A stretch of DNA of 64,000 nucleotides from Sphingobacterium haloxyli (GTDB lineage Bacteria > Bacteroidota > Bacteroidia > Sphingobacteriales > Sphingobacteriaceae): contig NZ_PVBQ01000006.1 of assembly GCF_002980525.1 (NCBI RefSeq), positions 124,001 through 188,000 on the forward strand, in the 5' to 3' direction. The notes beneath the pieces were generated by a model, which had not been told where the DNA came from, searched no databases, and saw only the letters and a program-made list of their open reading frames with translations. Made by a program: the position numbers and the translations under genes. Of this stretch, positions 38,501 through 46,666 are shown one piece after another. Each line of letters begins with the position of its first letter. Position 1 is the first letter of the stretch.

Positions 38501-39039
38501 ACGGCGCCATCACGGACGGCGACAAAACGATAATAGGAAATCCCCACCCCGATTTCAGTGGCGGATTAAACCTTACTGTTGGTTACAAGGGAATCGATTT
38601 GGCGGTCACTGCTATCGGGTCTTTTGGACATCAAATTGCGAAGTCCTACCGTTCCTTTGCGGATAGCCCTTTACAAAATTATACCACCGAAATATTTGGA
38701 AGATGGCATGGCGAGGGTACGTCCAACAGCCTGCCGAGGTTGACCAGTGGGAGCCATACCAATAACCAGTACATATCCGATATTTATATTGAAAATGGTG
38801 ATTTCGTGAAGATACAAAACGTCACCTTAGGATACGACCTCAAGCAGATATGGAAGAAATCTCCTTTCAGCCAAACCCGCATTTACGCCACCGTTCAAAA
38901 CCTATTCACTTTTACCAACTATAGTGGGATGGATCCCGAGATTGGATACGGGTATGACGAACCATGGGTTTCGGGGATAGACTTAGGATTCTATCCACAA
39001 CCACGAACAGTAATGTTTGGTTTAAATCTCAAATTTTAA
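35560..39039 (+). CDS. SusC/RagA-family TonB-dependent receptor with STN domain
   Basis: About 1159 residues from ATG 35560; a TTG four codons earlier is less likely. N-terminal tail, then a signal segment (LMKLTILLTLLSVFKLTASGFAQ). STN domain at about 55-120 (NAPLIHIMQTVQKQSGMPF), carboxypeptidase-regulatory-like beta domain at about 140-215 (INGRVTDEQGRPIQGASIQV), TonB box/plug (DEVVVVGYGTQKK, PLYVIDGVPGGDINMLNPSD) and a beta barrel ending in RTVMFGLNLKF. It imports a large ligand across the outer membrane with TonB energy, and the STN domain signals to FecR. The ligand is unknown. Confidence 0.95.
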   Translation: MIFLQHNDYGREPASSKLKRWIVLMKLTILLTLLSVFKLTASGFAQQVSLKAVNAPLIHIMQTVQKQSGMPFLLNGKDLADTKITIDIKHVPLEKALTTLFAGQPIAWEISDGTIILRRSNKMNFPPSAAPIKQERIINGRVTDEQGRPIQGASIQVAGTNDGTSTDEQGNFSIAVNAPNSVLQVSYVGFIKSEITIGNQQTINVTLKASFGDLDEVVVVGYGTQKKKLITGASIQVKGEDLQKLSTPSILEALQSQSPGVQITQNSGMPGESFKVTIRGIGTTGNSAPLYVIDGVPGGDINMLNPSDIETIDVLKDAASAAIYGSRAANGVVLVTTKQGKEGRTTIHLDSYVGFQNAYKLPSLLNAQEYMAIQDERRFNEGASPFDWATLIPKQYEQITSGTWNGTDWLKEIHNDNALLHNTSLNIMGGNEQSRFSIGYSITDRQGIMGVPVEPNFQRHTARINSEHILLQNDDFTILKFGENVNYGFNNRSGIGIGNIYWNDIHNMLVGNPLLPVRNENGDYYDQASKVADGWAFDGATANPVAEMDYRRGQNLSKSHSLSANAYLEIQPIRNLVFKSNFGYRLNASSYRQYTPAYALSTTLTNPVDDISQNQELGYKILLENTLSYNFSPLEGHQMDMVVGQSIEKNGIGENLSVTTANSSFPGQWDKAWVGNGQGYDGFIPTVGGAHLPEFKISSYFGRVNYNINETYMASLVLRADGSSNFSRGHRWGYFPSASAGWIMTNEDFLEDNGFMDFMKLRASWGQNGNADIPPFQYLPTIAIDVRNGYYFGNNKNTLIRGAYPDVSPNPDISWETSEQLNIGFDSRFLNNRLAFVFDWYKKTTKDWLVFVPVLATYGTSGRFVNGGDVENKGIEIGLDWSDTKGDFRYGIGINGAYNKNRVLRIDNDEGIIHGEPDVLSQGTQPMYRAQVNYPIGYFYGFQTDGIFQTQEQIEALRQSGHGVLPNAQPGDVIFVDNNRDGAITDGDKTIIGNPHPDFSGGLNLTVGYKGIDLAVTAIGSFGHQIAKSYRSFADSPLQNYTTEIFGRWHGEGTSNSLPRLTSGSHTNNQYISDIYIENGDFVKIQNVTLGYDLKQIWKKSPFSQTRIYATVQNLFTFTNYSGMDPEIGYGYDEPWVSGIDLGFYPQPRTVMFGLNLKF

Positions 39040-39048
39040 TGTAAAGAC

Positions 39049-40740
39049 ATGAAAAAGATAATTTTATTTGTATTCACTATAGGATTCCTAAGTTCCTGCG
39101 AAAAATTTCTGGATACGGAAAGTTTCGATAAAAAAAATACAGGGAACTTTCCGGTTACAGTCGCCGATGCCAATAGTATGCTGACTGGTATATACACTAG
39201 CCTCAATACGGCAATGTCTAATCCGCAGCATTCCCATTTTTATATGGCGGAGCTAGCCTCCGACGACCGTTTTGGGGGCGGTGGCGAAAATGATCGTGAT
39301 ATGCAGGGCCTTGACCATTTAATGAATACCCAGCCCGATCGCTTCCTGTCATTTTGGAGCGCGAGGTATCAAGGGATTTTTAGAGCCAATATGGCCATTG
39401 AATCGATTGATAACGTAAGCGGGTGGACCGACGATGCGCAAAAGCAGCAATGGTTGGGCGAGGTCTATTTTCTGCGTGCACTTTATTATTTTGAGTTATC
39501 TCAACTATTCGGTGAGGTTCCACTGCTTACGTCCACGCTTGTCACCAATGTCCCAAAATCCCCAGCGGATGAAACCTATGCAGTTATTGCCGAGGATCTC
39601 AAAACGGCTATTGAAATAATGCCCTCCACCCCCTATACAAGTGTTGTCTCGGGGCATGCTAGCAAATGGGCGGCACAAGCATTGATGGCTCGTGTTTTCC
39701 TTTTTTACACCGGTTATTACAATAAAACAGAACTGCCTTTGGTGTCTGGCGGTGCTGTCACCAAGGCACAGGTCGTACAGTGGCTGGAAGATTGTGTTGA
39801 CGACAGCGGTCACGATCTAGTGGATGATTTTAGAAATCTTTGGCCTTATTCCAATAGATTTACCAAAGCAGACTATCCTTATGCACAGGACAATAATCTG
39901 GAATACGCTGGCGACGGTAATAAAGAAATTGTATTTGCGATTAAATTTGGTACGTTAGCCGATTGGGGAGACACGTATAAACTTGGCTATACCAACCAAA
40001 TGAATCTCCATTCCGGCCTACGATCAAATAACGGGCAGGCAGGAACATTTCCATTTGGACAGGGTTGGGGGGCCGGTCCGGTAAACAGCAACCTGTGGAA
40101 TGCGTGGCAACAAGCGGAACCAACTGATATCCGAAGAACTGGATCGATTATCAATGTCGAAACCGACTTAGATAGCTACATATACGGCGCGGACAACCAA
40201 ATGGAGGAAACCGGCTTTTGGCAAAAGAAATATATTGCTGTTACGGCGTATAACGAAGGAGAGCTTATTCCTTCCTATGCTATCTTGGCGGATGCCGCGC
40301 AGGCAGACTATCAATTGGCCCACACGCAGGATTTGGTCCTTATCCGTTTTGCTGACGTATTGCTTATGCATGCGGAGTTAACGGAAACTAATACAAACTT
40401 AAATCGCGTTCGAAGACGTGTCGAGCTCCCAGAGGTAACCTATTCGCTCGCCGCACTAAAGCGAGAGCGCCGTTGGGAGCTTGCCTTTGAAGGATTACGT
40501 TATTTTGATCTGATGCGTTGGCATGAGGCAGGGGATGCCTTGGCTCAACAAGAAGGTGTGGCCATCAAAAATAAAGGAGCCGATACGCAAATGAGAGCGT
40601 TTGGTGGTGGATACCGCAGTCGGTTCGAAGCCACAGGCGGATTCTGGCCTATCCCCCTATCCCAGATTGCACTTTCTGATGGCGTACTTACTCAAAATAA
40701 AGGTTGGGGCGAGTCTACGCACGAATTCCCTGGTTGGTAA
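39049..40740 (+). CDS. SusD/RagB-family nutrient-binding outer-membrane lipoprotein
   Basis: 563 residues, lipobox FLSSC (Cys at residue 17). Family hallmarks: SMLTGIYTSLNTAM, FLRALYYFELSQLFGEVPL, DLVLIRFADVLLMHAEL and ERRWELAFEGLRYFDLMRWH. Alpha-helical lid that closes the SusC barrel on the cell surface. It follows susC by 9 bases, so it is cotranscribed. Confidence 0.95.
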   Translation: MKKIILFVFTIGFLSSCEKFLDTESFDKKNTGNFPVTVADANSMLTGIYTSLNTAMSNPQHSHFYMAELASDDRFGGGGENDRDMQGLDHLMNTQPDRFLSFWSARYQGIFRANMAIESIDNVSGWTDDAQKQQWLGEVYFLRALYYFELSQLFGEVPLLTSTLVTNVPKSPADETYAVIAEDLKTAIEIMPSTPYTSVVSGHASKWAAQALMARVFLFYTGYYNKTELPLVSGGAVTKAQVVQWLEDCVDDSGHDLVDDFRNLWPYSNRFTKADYPYAQDNNLEYAGDGNKEIVFAIKFGTLADWGDTYKLGYTNQMNLHSGLRSNNGQAGTFPFGQGWGAGPVNSNLWNAWQQAEPTDIRRTGSIINVETDLDSYIYGADNQMEETGFWQKKYIAVTAYNEGELIPSYAILADAAQADYQLAHTQDLVLIRFADVLLMHAELTETNTNLNRVRRRVELPEVTYSLAALKRERRWELAFEGLRYFDLMRWHEAGDALAQQEGVAIKNKGADTQMRAFGGGYRSRFEATGGFWPIPLSQIALSDGVLTQNKGWGESTHEFPGW

Positions 40741-40758
40741 CTTTAAACTGTATATACG

Positions 40759-41586
40759 ATGAAAACAATATTTTATATCTTATCCATCCTTGGATTCTTA
40801 CTTGTAGGATGCGAGCCTATCGAAGATAGGATGGGACCCGGATCAGCAATAACTGCGGATCAACTGAACATCACGGCGACCCAAATAATCGTCGATGGAA
40901 AACGAAGTAATAAGGTTGTGTTAGACAATAAAAGCCCCGTGCTTTCCTCGTGGGATTTTGGTGTGGGCGTGACACAACGAAAAACGGATACCGTATTGTT
41001 GGTTTCTACCGGCGAGAACGATATTATTTTCACGGGATTGAACCCCGATGGGAGCAAAATCAGTAAAACACTGCAGGTGGAAGTAGGTGAACTAACCTTC
41101 CCTGTTCCGCCCGAATGGGGTTTTTTAACCGACGGAAGCGAAAAAGACTGGGTATGGGATACCAGCAAACCGGCTGTCTGGGGAAATGGTGGGTATATGG
41201 GAGATTTCGCTCCAGCTTGGTGGAAACTGGAGGAATCTGCAATCGATGGGCAGGCTCCCGGAGAAGGCACAGGAGCCAAAATGACCTTTTCCCTGCGGGG
41301 TGCTCAATTGACAAAAGTAAAATCTAACGGAGAAAGCATAACAGGGACTTTTGCTTTCGACATGACAAAGCGAGTCACCACGGAGGACGGCACTGTCTGG
41401 GCTAAAGGTAAGCTCACCACGAACAACGTGACGGTTTTGTGTGGAATCTCCCCTAACGAAGGAAATGCGGCGGTGTATGAATATGATATCCTCGTGCTGG
41501 ATGGTGAGGAGATGGTTTTAGCCTATCCCGAGCCCGGTGCGGGCGCTTGGGATACAGCATGGTTTTGGGTGTTCCGGTCGCAATAA
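40759..41586 (+). CDS. Surface lipoprotein of the sus locus (SusE-like position)
   Basis: 275 residues, lipobox LVGC (Cys near residue 18). Beta-rich: an Ig/PKD-like part (about 30-115, ending SKTLQVEVGELTFPVP), followed by a module rich in Trp (KDWVWDTSKPAVWGNGGYMG, FAPAWWKLEES, AWDTAWFWVF). Position after susD and the lipobox suggest a surface ligand-binding protein. No glycoside hydrolase, peptidase or other degradative gene is in this locus, so the ligand is open. Confidence 0.75.
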   Translation: MKTIFYILSILGFLLVGCEPIEDRMGPGSAITADQLNITATQIIVDGKRSNKVVLDNKSPVLSSWDFGVGVTQRKTDTVLLVSTGENDIIFTGLNPDGSKISKTLQVEVGELTFPVPPEWGFLTDGSEKDWVWDTSKPAVWGNGGYMGDFAPAWWKLEESAIDGQAPGEGTGAKMTFSLRGAQLTKVKSNGESITGTFAFDMTKRVTTEDGTVWAKGKLTTNNVTVLCGISPNEGNAAVYEYDILVLDGEEMVLAYPEPGAGAWDTAWFWVFRSQ

Positions 41587-41603
41587 ATAGCTGTCTGTAC
41601 CAA

Positions 41604-41641
41604 AAGGTATATCCTTTGTCTGACAACGGAGGATATACCTT
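41604..41641 (+). terminator. Perfect 12-bp hairpin after the sus lipoprotein gene
   Basis: AAGGTATATCCT and AGGATATACCTT flank a 14-base loop; the following T tract is poor (TTAATTA). It marks the end of the susCD transcript or at least a processing point before the sigma gene. Confidence 0.55.
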
Positions 41642-41674
41642 AATTATGCACTTTTAATTTCGCGTAAAATACAT

Positions 41675-41682
41675 TAAGTTTG
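41675..41682 (+). promoter_or_regulatory. -7 box upstream of the ECF sigma gene
   Basis: TAAGTTTG matches TAnnTTTG, 28 bases before the sigma ATG. It suggests the sigma gene is transcribed apart from the susCD operon. Confidence 0.45.
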
Positions 41683-41710
41683 TATGTAACCACATAGTAT
41701 AAGCCTGTCG

Positions 41711-42301
41711 ATGATGGACGAACTTAATAAGCAGATTTCTGATTTACGCATAGGGAAAGAAACAGCCCTAAGCTTTCTGATGGATCAGTATGCGCGTGCA
41801 CTACACTTTTTCGCCTATAAGCTGATAAAAGATAAACAGACTTCGTCAGAAATCGTATCCGACGCTTTCATAAAACTTTGGGAAAGAAAAGAACATTTCG
41901 AAGCCATTGAGCCGATAAAATCTTTTCTTTATCTTGTCGTTAAGAATGCTTGTCTTGACCATCTTAAACACAGCCGGAATAAACACAGGTATGAAGATGC
42001 TGATCTCCTCGAGCTGGAGGCAACAGATCAAGATATTCTCAGAAAAATAATTTACACCGAACTCGTAGAATTAGTTGTACAGGAAGTTAAAAAGCTTCCT
42101 CGGCAACAAGCCAGAGTGTTGCAACTATCTGTTGTAGAGGGTAAAAATATTCAAGAGATCTGTGACGAATTAGGAACTACAGCTAACACCGTATATTTTG
42201 CACGATCCAAGGCCGTTGCTACATTAAAGAAAGTACTAGCGCAAAAAAGACTCTCTCTCCATTATCTGTTCGTACTGCTATTTTTTAACATACCGCAATG
42301 A
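41711..42301 (+). CDS. ECF RNA polymerase sigma factor (Bacteroidota expansion type)
   Basis: 196 residues. Region 2: FLMDQYARALHFFAYKLIKD, IVSDAFIKLWERKEHFE, IKSFLYLVVKNACLDHLKH. Region 4: VKKLPRQQARVLQLSVVEGK, IQEICDELGTTANTVYFARSKA. Likely partner of the FecR at 34202 and activator of the susCD genes. Its place downstream of its targets rather than upstream of fecR is unusual. The start may be either of two adjacent ATG codons. The last 20 residues are hydrophobic (LSLHYLFVLLFFNIP), as in several of these sigma factors. Confidence 0.93.
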   Translation: MMDELNKQISDLRIGKETALSFLMDQYARALHFFAYKLIKDKQTSSEIVSDAFIKLWERKEHFEAIEPIKSFLYLVVKNACLDHLKHSRNKHRYEDADLLELEATDQDILRKIIYTELVELVVQEVKKLPRQQARVLQLSVVEGKNIQEICDELGTTANTVYFARSKAVATLKKVLAQKRLSLHYLFVLLFFNIPQ

Positions 42302-42345
42302 CATGGAAGACGTCAGCATTGTGGCGATGCTGGATACACACTATC

Positions 42346-42410
42346 AAAAAATCCTGAAGCGGGGAGCTTCAGGATTTTCACTAACTAACCAATTATTAAC
42401 CTAAATTATG
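42346..42410 (-). ncRNA. Small RNA family, copy C
   Basis: Minus strand: leader with TAGGTTAATAATTGG-TTAGTTAG, hairpin CCTGAAGC-TCCCC-GCTTCAGG, six T residues. Double box TTAACA at 42464-42469 and 42474-42479. The -7 region (about 42416-42423, AATTTTAA) is the weakest of the set. The hairpin is also placed to end the sigma gene transcript on the plus strand, 45 bases after its stop. Confidence 0.6.
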
Positions 42411-42509
42411 AATTATTAAAATTACTTCAATTTCTGTGCCTCTCTTAAAGCCACTAAGCTCGTTTAACATTTCTTAACAGATAGAGGGCTGTACCTACCG
42501 CCCTCTCCC

Positions 42510-42971
42510 TCAATCACTGATTTCAGTTTTTTCATCACGGTTTATGGCGTTGTACACCCCCGCAGTCACCAGTCCGCCAACTACATAATACAATATAGTT
42601 AGTGCCTGCACTTTCGGGTTCCGATTAACGGGTTTGTCGTCGAGTCCCAGAGGCTCGGTCATCGTCAGCGTTCCAATGCCGGCGGCTGCCCCCAGTAATA
42701 ATCCTTTCGTCCAGGTCTCTTTTGGAGTATTACCACTAATTGTCCGGAAAAAAGCGGTGTTGGCCACGATATCACTCGTCAGTGCTATACCGTATAAATT
42801 GTTCCTCTTGGGCGGTTTATTGCCTGTAGCCAGCCAAGCTTTTTCTATACCCTCTTCAGCAATCTCATTGACTCGCGGTACGTCATTTGACCGTTTTCGG
42901 GCCAACTCATGGATAATGTTAAGCGCTATCGAGCCCGCCAGTGCGGGTACTATATTTCTGAAAAAACTCAT
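42510..42971 (-). CDS. Small membrane protein of unknown function
   Basis: 153 residues with hydrophobic segments at about 7-22, 85-105 and 120-140 (LTILYYVVGGLVTAGVYNAI). A charged stretch with RVNEIAEEGIEKAW separates the first from the rest. I do not recognise the family. Monocistronic, flanked by small-RNA copies C and D. Confidence 0.6.
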   Translation of the reverse strand: MSFFRNIVPALAGSIALNIIHELARKRSNDVPRVNEIAEEGIEKAWLATGNKPPKRNNLYGIALTSDIVANTAFFRTISGNTPKETWTKGLLLGAAAGIGTLTMTEPLGLDDKPVNRNPKVQALTILYYVVGGLVTAGVYNAINRDEKTEISD

Positions 42972-43182
42972 ATTCGTTAAATTTTAAAAGGAAGGTATCC
43001 TGCCAGTGCAATCACCCTTTCCAGATATATGAACAGCTAAACACCCGAAAAGGTTGCGATTAGTTACTTTTCTTTTTCCGCTTCTGCCCACCTTAAGCGA
43101 TATCATCTTTTTATAAACAAAATACCTAGTAATCGGTTCTAAAATAGAGAACAGAATTGTAAATTTTTAAACGTATACTATT

Positions 43183-43377
43183 ATGAGCATGCCAGAAAAA
43201 GAAAATAATCCTAAGCGGAAAGACGAACTGGAGAAAGAAGAAGTGAAACGAGATGATGAACGCAATGACACGGATAACGATGGTGGTAGTGGTTATGTAC
43301 CGCCAATGCCAGAGCCTAGAGAGTCTCCACGAAAACATGACGATCCGTTAGTTCGCATTGAGCCTAGTACGAGTTAG
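43183..43377 (+). CDS. Small charged protein of unknown function
   Basis: 64 residues, very hydrophilic: a Lys/Glu-rich half (EKENNPKRKDELEKEEVKRD), an Asp/Gly-rich middle, and a Pro-rich tail with YVPPMPEPRESP. No signal peptide. Probably disordered. Supported by a clear ATG after an A/T-rich leader and by the small-RNA hairpin of copy D following in terminator position; otherwise weak. Confidence 0.45.
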   Translation: MSMPEKENNPKRKDELEKEEVKRDDERNDTDNDGGSGYVPPMPEPRESPRKHDDPLVRIEPSTS

Positions 43378-43423
43378 TTTATCGAGTCAATAGGACAAAA
43401 CATGTTTCAAAGAAAGTACAAAC

Positions 43424-43488
43424 AAAAAATCCTGAAGCGGGGAGCTTCAGGATTTTTAACTAACTAACCAATTATTAACCTAAATTAT
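43424..43488 (-). ncRNA. Small RNA family, copy D
   Basis: Minus strand: -7-like TATAGTAG (43495-43502), the common leader, hairpin CCTGAAGC-TCCCC-GCTTCAGG, six T residues. Upstream are three TTAACA boxes (43531-43536, 43543-43548, 43553-43558); the last two have the usual 10-bp spacing and lie 40 bases from the -7 box. Confidence 0.7.
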
Positions 43489-43565
43489 GAATTACTACTA
43501 TAACGCCGATATAATGCTTTTCGTATTGTCTTAACATGAAATTTAACACCATTTAACATATTAGT

Positions 43566-43601
43566 AAAAAAGGCATGTCCGGCAAACCGGATAGCCTTTT
43601 T
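43566..43601 (-). terminator. Terminator after the DoxX gene
   Basis: AAAAAAGGC-atg-TCCGG-caaa-CCGGA-ta-GCCTTTTT: interrupted hairpin with A- and T-rich flanks, usable on both strands. It lies 24 bases past the DoxX stop. Confidence 0.7.
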
Positions 43602-43624
43602 ATCGCTGTAGAGTTATAAGATAA

Positions 43625-43999
43625 TTATAAAACCAATTTGAAATGTTTGTCAGTCGTTAAAAGTACGAATGCCGCAATACATCCAAATAATGCACCATAG
43701 AACTCTTGATATTCTCTGTGTGCAAAATGAACCATTAAGGCCCCCACTGCGAAAAACAAAAGATATATAATAGCGATATTCTTGATTCGATGGAACCAAA
43801 GTCCGGCGATCAGCGCCAATACGCCAGCTAATTCGCCATACCCTATAAGCAAGGTCCACGTTTTATCAAAACCAAAAGACATCATTCCGTCCATCATCGT
43901 TTTCTTTTGGAATACTTTAAACAGACTAGCGTAGCCAAATAAATAGACAAAGTAGATATAAGTTATCCAATGAATGATTGTTGTTAAATTTTTTTTCAT
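43625..43999 (-). CDS. DoxX-family membrane protein
   Basis: 124 residues from MKKNLTTIIHWITYIYFVYL; a start seven codons upstream is possible. Four membrane spans: YIYFVYLFGYASLFKVF, WTLLIGYGELAGVLALIAGLW, IAIIYLLFFAVGALMVHFAH and GALFGCIAAFVLLTT. DoxX proteins are small redox-associated or quinone-associated membrane proteins. Divergent from a HxlR regulator, which probably controls it. Confidence 0.8.
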   Translation of the reverse strand: MKKNLTTIIHWITYIYFVYLFGYASLFKVFQKKTMMDGMMSFGFDKTWTLLIGYGELAGVLALIAGLWFHRIKNIAIIYLLFFAVGALMVHFAHREYQEFYGALFGCIAAFVLLTTDKHFKLVL

Positions 44000-44026
44000 G
44001 TCAATTTTATTTTTCGACAAAACTAA

Positions 44027-44072
44027 GCGCTATATTAGCGCGATGCAAGTACCTACAAAATTGTATGGTACT
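44027..44072. promoter_or_regulatory. Operator-like repeats between doxX and hxlR
   Basis: Two symmetric elements: GCGCTA-TAT-TAGCGC (44027-44041, perfect 6-bp arms) and a near-palindrome from GTACC to GGTAC at 44049-44071. The right part AATTGTATGGTACT (44059-44072) recurs upstream of the second HxlR gene. Fits dimeric HxlR binding in the divergent promoter region. Confidence 0.5.
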
Positions 44073-44079
44073 GACAAAA

Positions 44080-44445
44080 ATGTCAGAAATGAGAAAAGAA
44101 ACGTCAACAAATGCACTCAATAAAGAGCAAATTGAATCAATGTGCGGAATGGCCTATACCATTTCTGTGTTAAGCGGTCGATGGAAATTAAGCATCCTTG
44201 GGTTTTTATTAGATGGAGGAACATTAAGATACAATGAATTAAAACGGAAGGCAGCTGGGATATCCGAAAGAATGCTAATTGCCCAATTAAAGGACCTAGA
44301 GGCCGACGGCTTAATCGAACGTAAAGCACACCCCGAGGTGCCACCCAGAGTAGAATACAAACTTTCAAAAAAAGGAAAATCATTGGAGACGATATTAAAC
44401 TTGATGTCAGCTTGGGGTGAAGACAACAAAGGCATCCGTCCCTAA
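44080..44445 (+). CDS. HxlR-family winged-helix regulator (1)
   Basis: 121 residues from ATG 44080 (MSEMRKETSTNALNKEQ), chosen because the second HxlR protein starts alike (MSGIKETSTN). The open frame extends upstream without sense. HxlR core: SGRWKLSILGFLLDGGTLRY, GISERMLIAQLKDLEADGLI and HPEVPPRVEYKLSKKGKSL. Cys in ESMCGMAY at the N-terminal side is where redox-sensing HxlR/YodB-type proteins carry their sensor Cys. Divergent from doxX. Confidence 0.88.
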   Translation: MSEMRKETSTNALNKEQIESMCGMAYTISVLSGRWKLSILGFLLDGGTLRYNELKRKAAGISERMLIAQLKDLEADGLIERKAHPEVPPRVEYKLSKKGKSLETILNLMSAWGEDNKGIRP

Positions 44446-44515
44446 TTACGACCCCGGTTCCACCACACTCACCAATTTTTCCGAAAATATCTCGCGGCAG
44501 ATTCTATGCCGTGCC

Positions 44516-45139
44516 TTATGACAAACGCGTTGACCTCCGCTTAGACAAGCAACGTGTTGCACAGTCTGATGCTACAATGAGTCCAGCAGCCATCATGATG
44601 ATGTCTTTCAGTACCAATCGCCCAGCTCCGGATAAATATGGAAATCCGTAAGCTGGCGTAGCAAAATCTCCACCTAAGTTAGGCACGTAAACTTCTGGCG
44701 TCGTAATTAGAAAAGAAAGCGTGACGATAGACATACCAAAAGTTAGCATACCACCCCAGAAACCAATTCGGGGAAACCATATCCCCAGAAGAACCAAAAC
44801 GCCTATGCAAATGATAACCGCACCCAACCCGTATGCAAAAAGATAGGTGCCGTTTTCTTTATGCCACGCTATGTTCCTTTGAACCACTTTACCTTCGGGA
44901 TTTTTATAAATAGTGTATTCCCGAACCTTCTTCCCCTCATCATTGACAACAGTCTCATCAGCTTTATTATAAAAGAAACTCATCACCGGACTATTGATGA
45001 CAAAAGGAACAATTCCGTCTGCCTCATATTGGAATGCCTTTAAACCACCTATCCAAGCCATTACGATAAAAATAGCCATTCGCATAAAGTTAATCCACAG
45101 GTGTTGCTTCGAGGCAACCAATATCAATAACTTATCCAT
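44516..45139 (-). CDS. DUF417-family membrane protein (YkgB/RclC-like)
   Basis: About 207 residues from MDKLLILVASKQHLWINF; an ATG 11 codons earlier is possible. Four membrane spans (IFIVMAWIGGLKAFQYEADG, YGLGAVIICIGVLVLLGIWF, GGMLTFGMSIVTLSFLITTP, DIIMMAAGLIVAS) and the TPEVYVP...GFPYLSGAGRLVLKD block of DUF417. E. coli RclC of this family belongs to a reactive-chlorine defence operon; a similar role here is only an inference from the neighbouring redox-type regulators. Confidence 0.85.
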   Translation of the reverse strand: MDKLLILVASKQHLWINFMRMAIFIVMAWIGGLKAFQYEADGIVPFVINSPVMSFFYNKADETVVNDEGKKVREYTIYKNPEGKVVQRNIAWHKENGTYLFAYGLGAVIICIGVLVLLGIWFPRIGFWGGMLTFGMSIVTLSFLITTPEVYVPNLGGDFATPAYGFPYLSGAGRLVLKDIIMMAAGLIVASDCATRCLSKRRSTRLS

Positions 45140-45225
45140 TTCTTTTAAAGTTCTGCTGTTTCTTTTATACAAAAGTAAAAGAACAGAGTTTTGAAAACAA
45201 TGGACAATTACGTGTTATCCATAGA

Positions 45226-46071
45226 CTATTTTGCAACTATGGAAATACCTACCTGCTCACGAAAAGCTTTAGGAGAAAGCCCTACTTGTTTCTTGAAATA
45301 TCGGCTGAAGTAGAACTCATCTTCAAAGCGTAATTCGGTAGCAATTTCCTTGATATTCTTGTATGTAAGATGCAATAGCTTTTTTGCTTCCAAGATTAAT
45401 CTTTCCTGAATAAGTACCGAAGGAGATTTATTAAAATGTCGCTTAATTTTTTTACTAAATACGTCTACCGATAATCCATAATGTGAGGCATAAAATGAGA
45501 CAGATCGGGAACCGATAAAGTGATTCTCCAGAACGGCTCTGAAATCGGCTACCTGTTCCTTTTGAAGAGACAACGTCCGTTCTGAAATTTGTATTTGCTT
45601 CTCCCGGCTACTTAATGCCAGAATTAGTTGGAGATATGTCTTTGCAAGGGGAAGGTCACAACTATTATCGGAAATATCAAGACTCAAGATCTTTTCGAAG
45701 GTACTTTTTATTTCTTGGTAAACCACTGGGGGGACCGAGACCAACGGGGATTCATAGATATTGTTAAAAAGTATGCCATTACAGGCGACTTCCATTTTGT
45801 GATATTCTATACAATAAAAATCACCATGGAATCTAAGCGTGCTTTCAATAGATGTAGCATTACCATTCCACTTTAGTAATTGATAGGGAGAAAGAAATAA
45901 TAAGCTTTTTCCTCGACATCGATACTCATTAAAGTCTAAAGAAAACGAAGCGTCTTCTCCGATCAATAAAATAAAATAGTACGGTTCTTTCAACTCTTGA
46001 AAAAGCAGATCTTTTGTCGCATGCTCTATGTATATCACTTTATCCAAATAACAGCACTTTATGGTGTTCAA
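45226..46071 (-). CDS. AraC-family transcriptional regulator
   Basis: 281 residues. The N-terminal half is a cupin-like sensor (SFSLDFNEYRCRGKSLLFLS). The C-terminal half (about 180-281) has both helix-turn-helix units: YASHYGLSVDVFSKKIKRHF and IKEIATELRFEDEFYFSRYF, ending KKQVGLSPKAFRE. It lies 87 bases upstream of the DUF417 gene on the same strand and may control it. Confidence 0.9.
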   Translation of the reverse strand: MNTIKCCYLDKVIYIEHATKDLLFQELKEPYYFILLIGEDASFSLDFNEYRCRGKSLLFLSPYQLLKWNGNATSIESTLRFHGDFYCIEYHKMEVACNGILFNNIYESPLVSVPPVVYQEIKSTFEKILSLDISDNSCDLPLAKTYLQLILALSSREKQIQISERTLSLQKEQVADFRAVLENHFIGSRSVSFYASHYGLSVDVFSKKIKRHFNKSPSVLIQERLILEAKKLLHLTYKNIKEIATELRFEDEFYFSRYFKKQVGLSPKAFREQVGISIVAK

Positions 46072-46269
46072 TGTCGGTGTTTATAAAGCTACGGATTTTC
46101 CGGAAATAAAAAACCTGTCGTAGACATCCTATGATAGCATTGCGTAGATGCTTTCGCGGTCTTATTGTATACATTTGTTGGCTTTCAGGAATACCTCCTG
46201 GCAAATTAAAGATATCCTTGACAATATATAAAGATAAACGAATGCTATTACGATTTCGATATTCCTTCG

Positions 46270-46650
46270 CTATTCGTTGTCGGTTAAGGTCCTAGTAGCC
46301 ATTAGTTTGTGTTTTTCACCCCATTCTTCAAGCCTCTTAATGATGGGCTTGAGCTCATAACCGATGGCCGTCAATTCGTATTCAACCCGCGGAGGAACCT
46401 CTGCATAAACCGTTCTTTTCACGATATGACTAGCTTCGAGTTTGCGCAATTGCAGCGTAAGCATACGTTCTGTTATGTTAGGTAGTAACTGCCTAAGTTC
46501 GCCGAAACGGAGTTTGCCGTTCAATAGCCAAGAACAGATAACCAGGGACCATTGACCTCCAATTATGTTTGCAGCATATACTTCCGCACATTCGTCGGCC
46601 AAAGCTTGTTTATTTGCGTAATTAGTAGATGTTTCCTTGATTCCAGACAT
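46270..46650 (-). CDS. HxlR-family winged-helix regulator (2)
   Basis: 126 residues. IGGQWSLVICSWLLNGKLRF, LPNITERMLTLQLRKLEASH and EVPPRVEYELTAIGYEL are the HxlR core. Cys in ADECAEVYAANI occupies the sensor position, as in regulator 1. Divergent from the oxidoreductase at 46750, with 99 bases between starts; this pairing (HxlR plus NAD(P)H oxidoreductase) is common for quinone or electrophile sensing. Confidence 0.9.
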   Translation of the reverse strand: MSGIKETSTNYANKQALADECAEVYAANIIGGQWSLVICSWLLNGKLRFGELRQLLPNITERMLTLQLRKLEASHIVKRTVYAEVPPRVEYELTAIGYELKPIIKRLEEWGEKHKLMATRTLTDNE

Positions 46651-46666
46651 TACTTACATTTTTTAT

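Noticed and set aside
43126..43338. 70-codon frame antisense to the small charged protein
   Set aside because: Very hydrophobic mirror of Lys/Glu codons; the plus-strand frame has the better leader.
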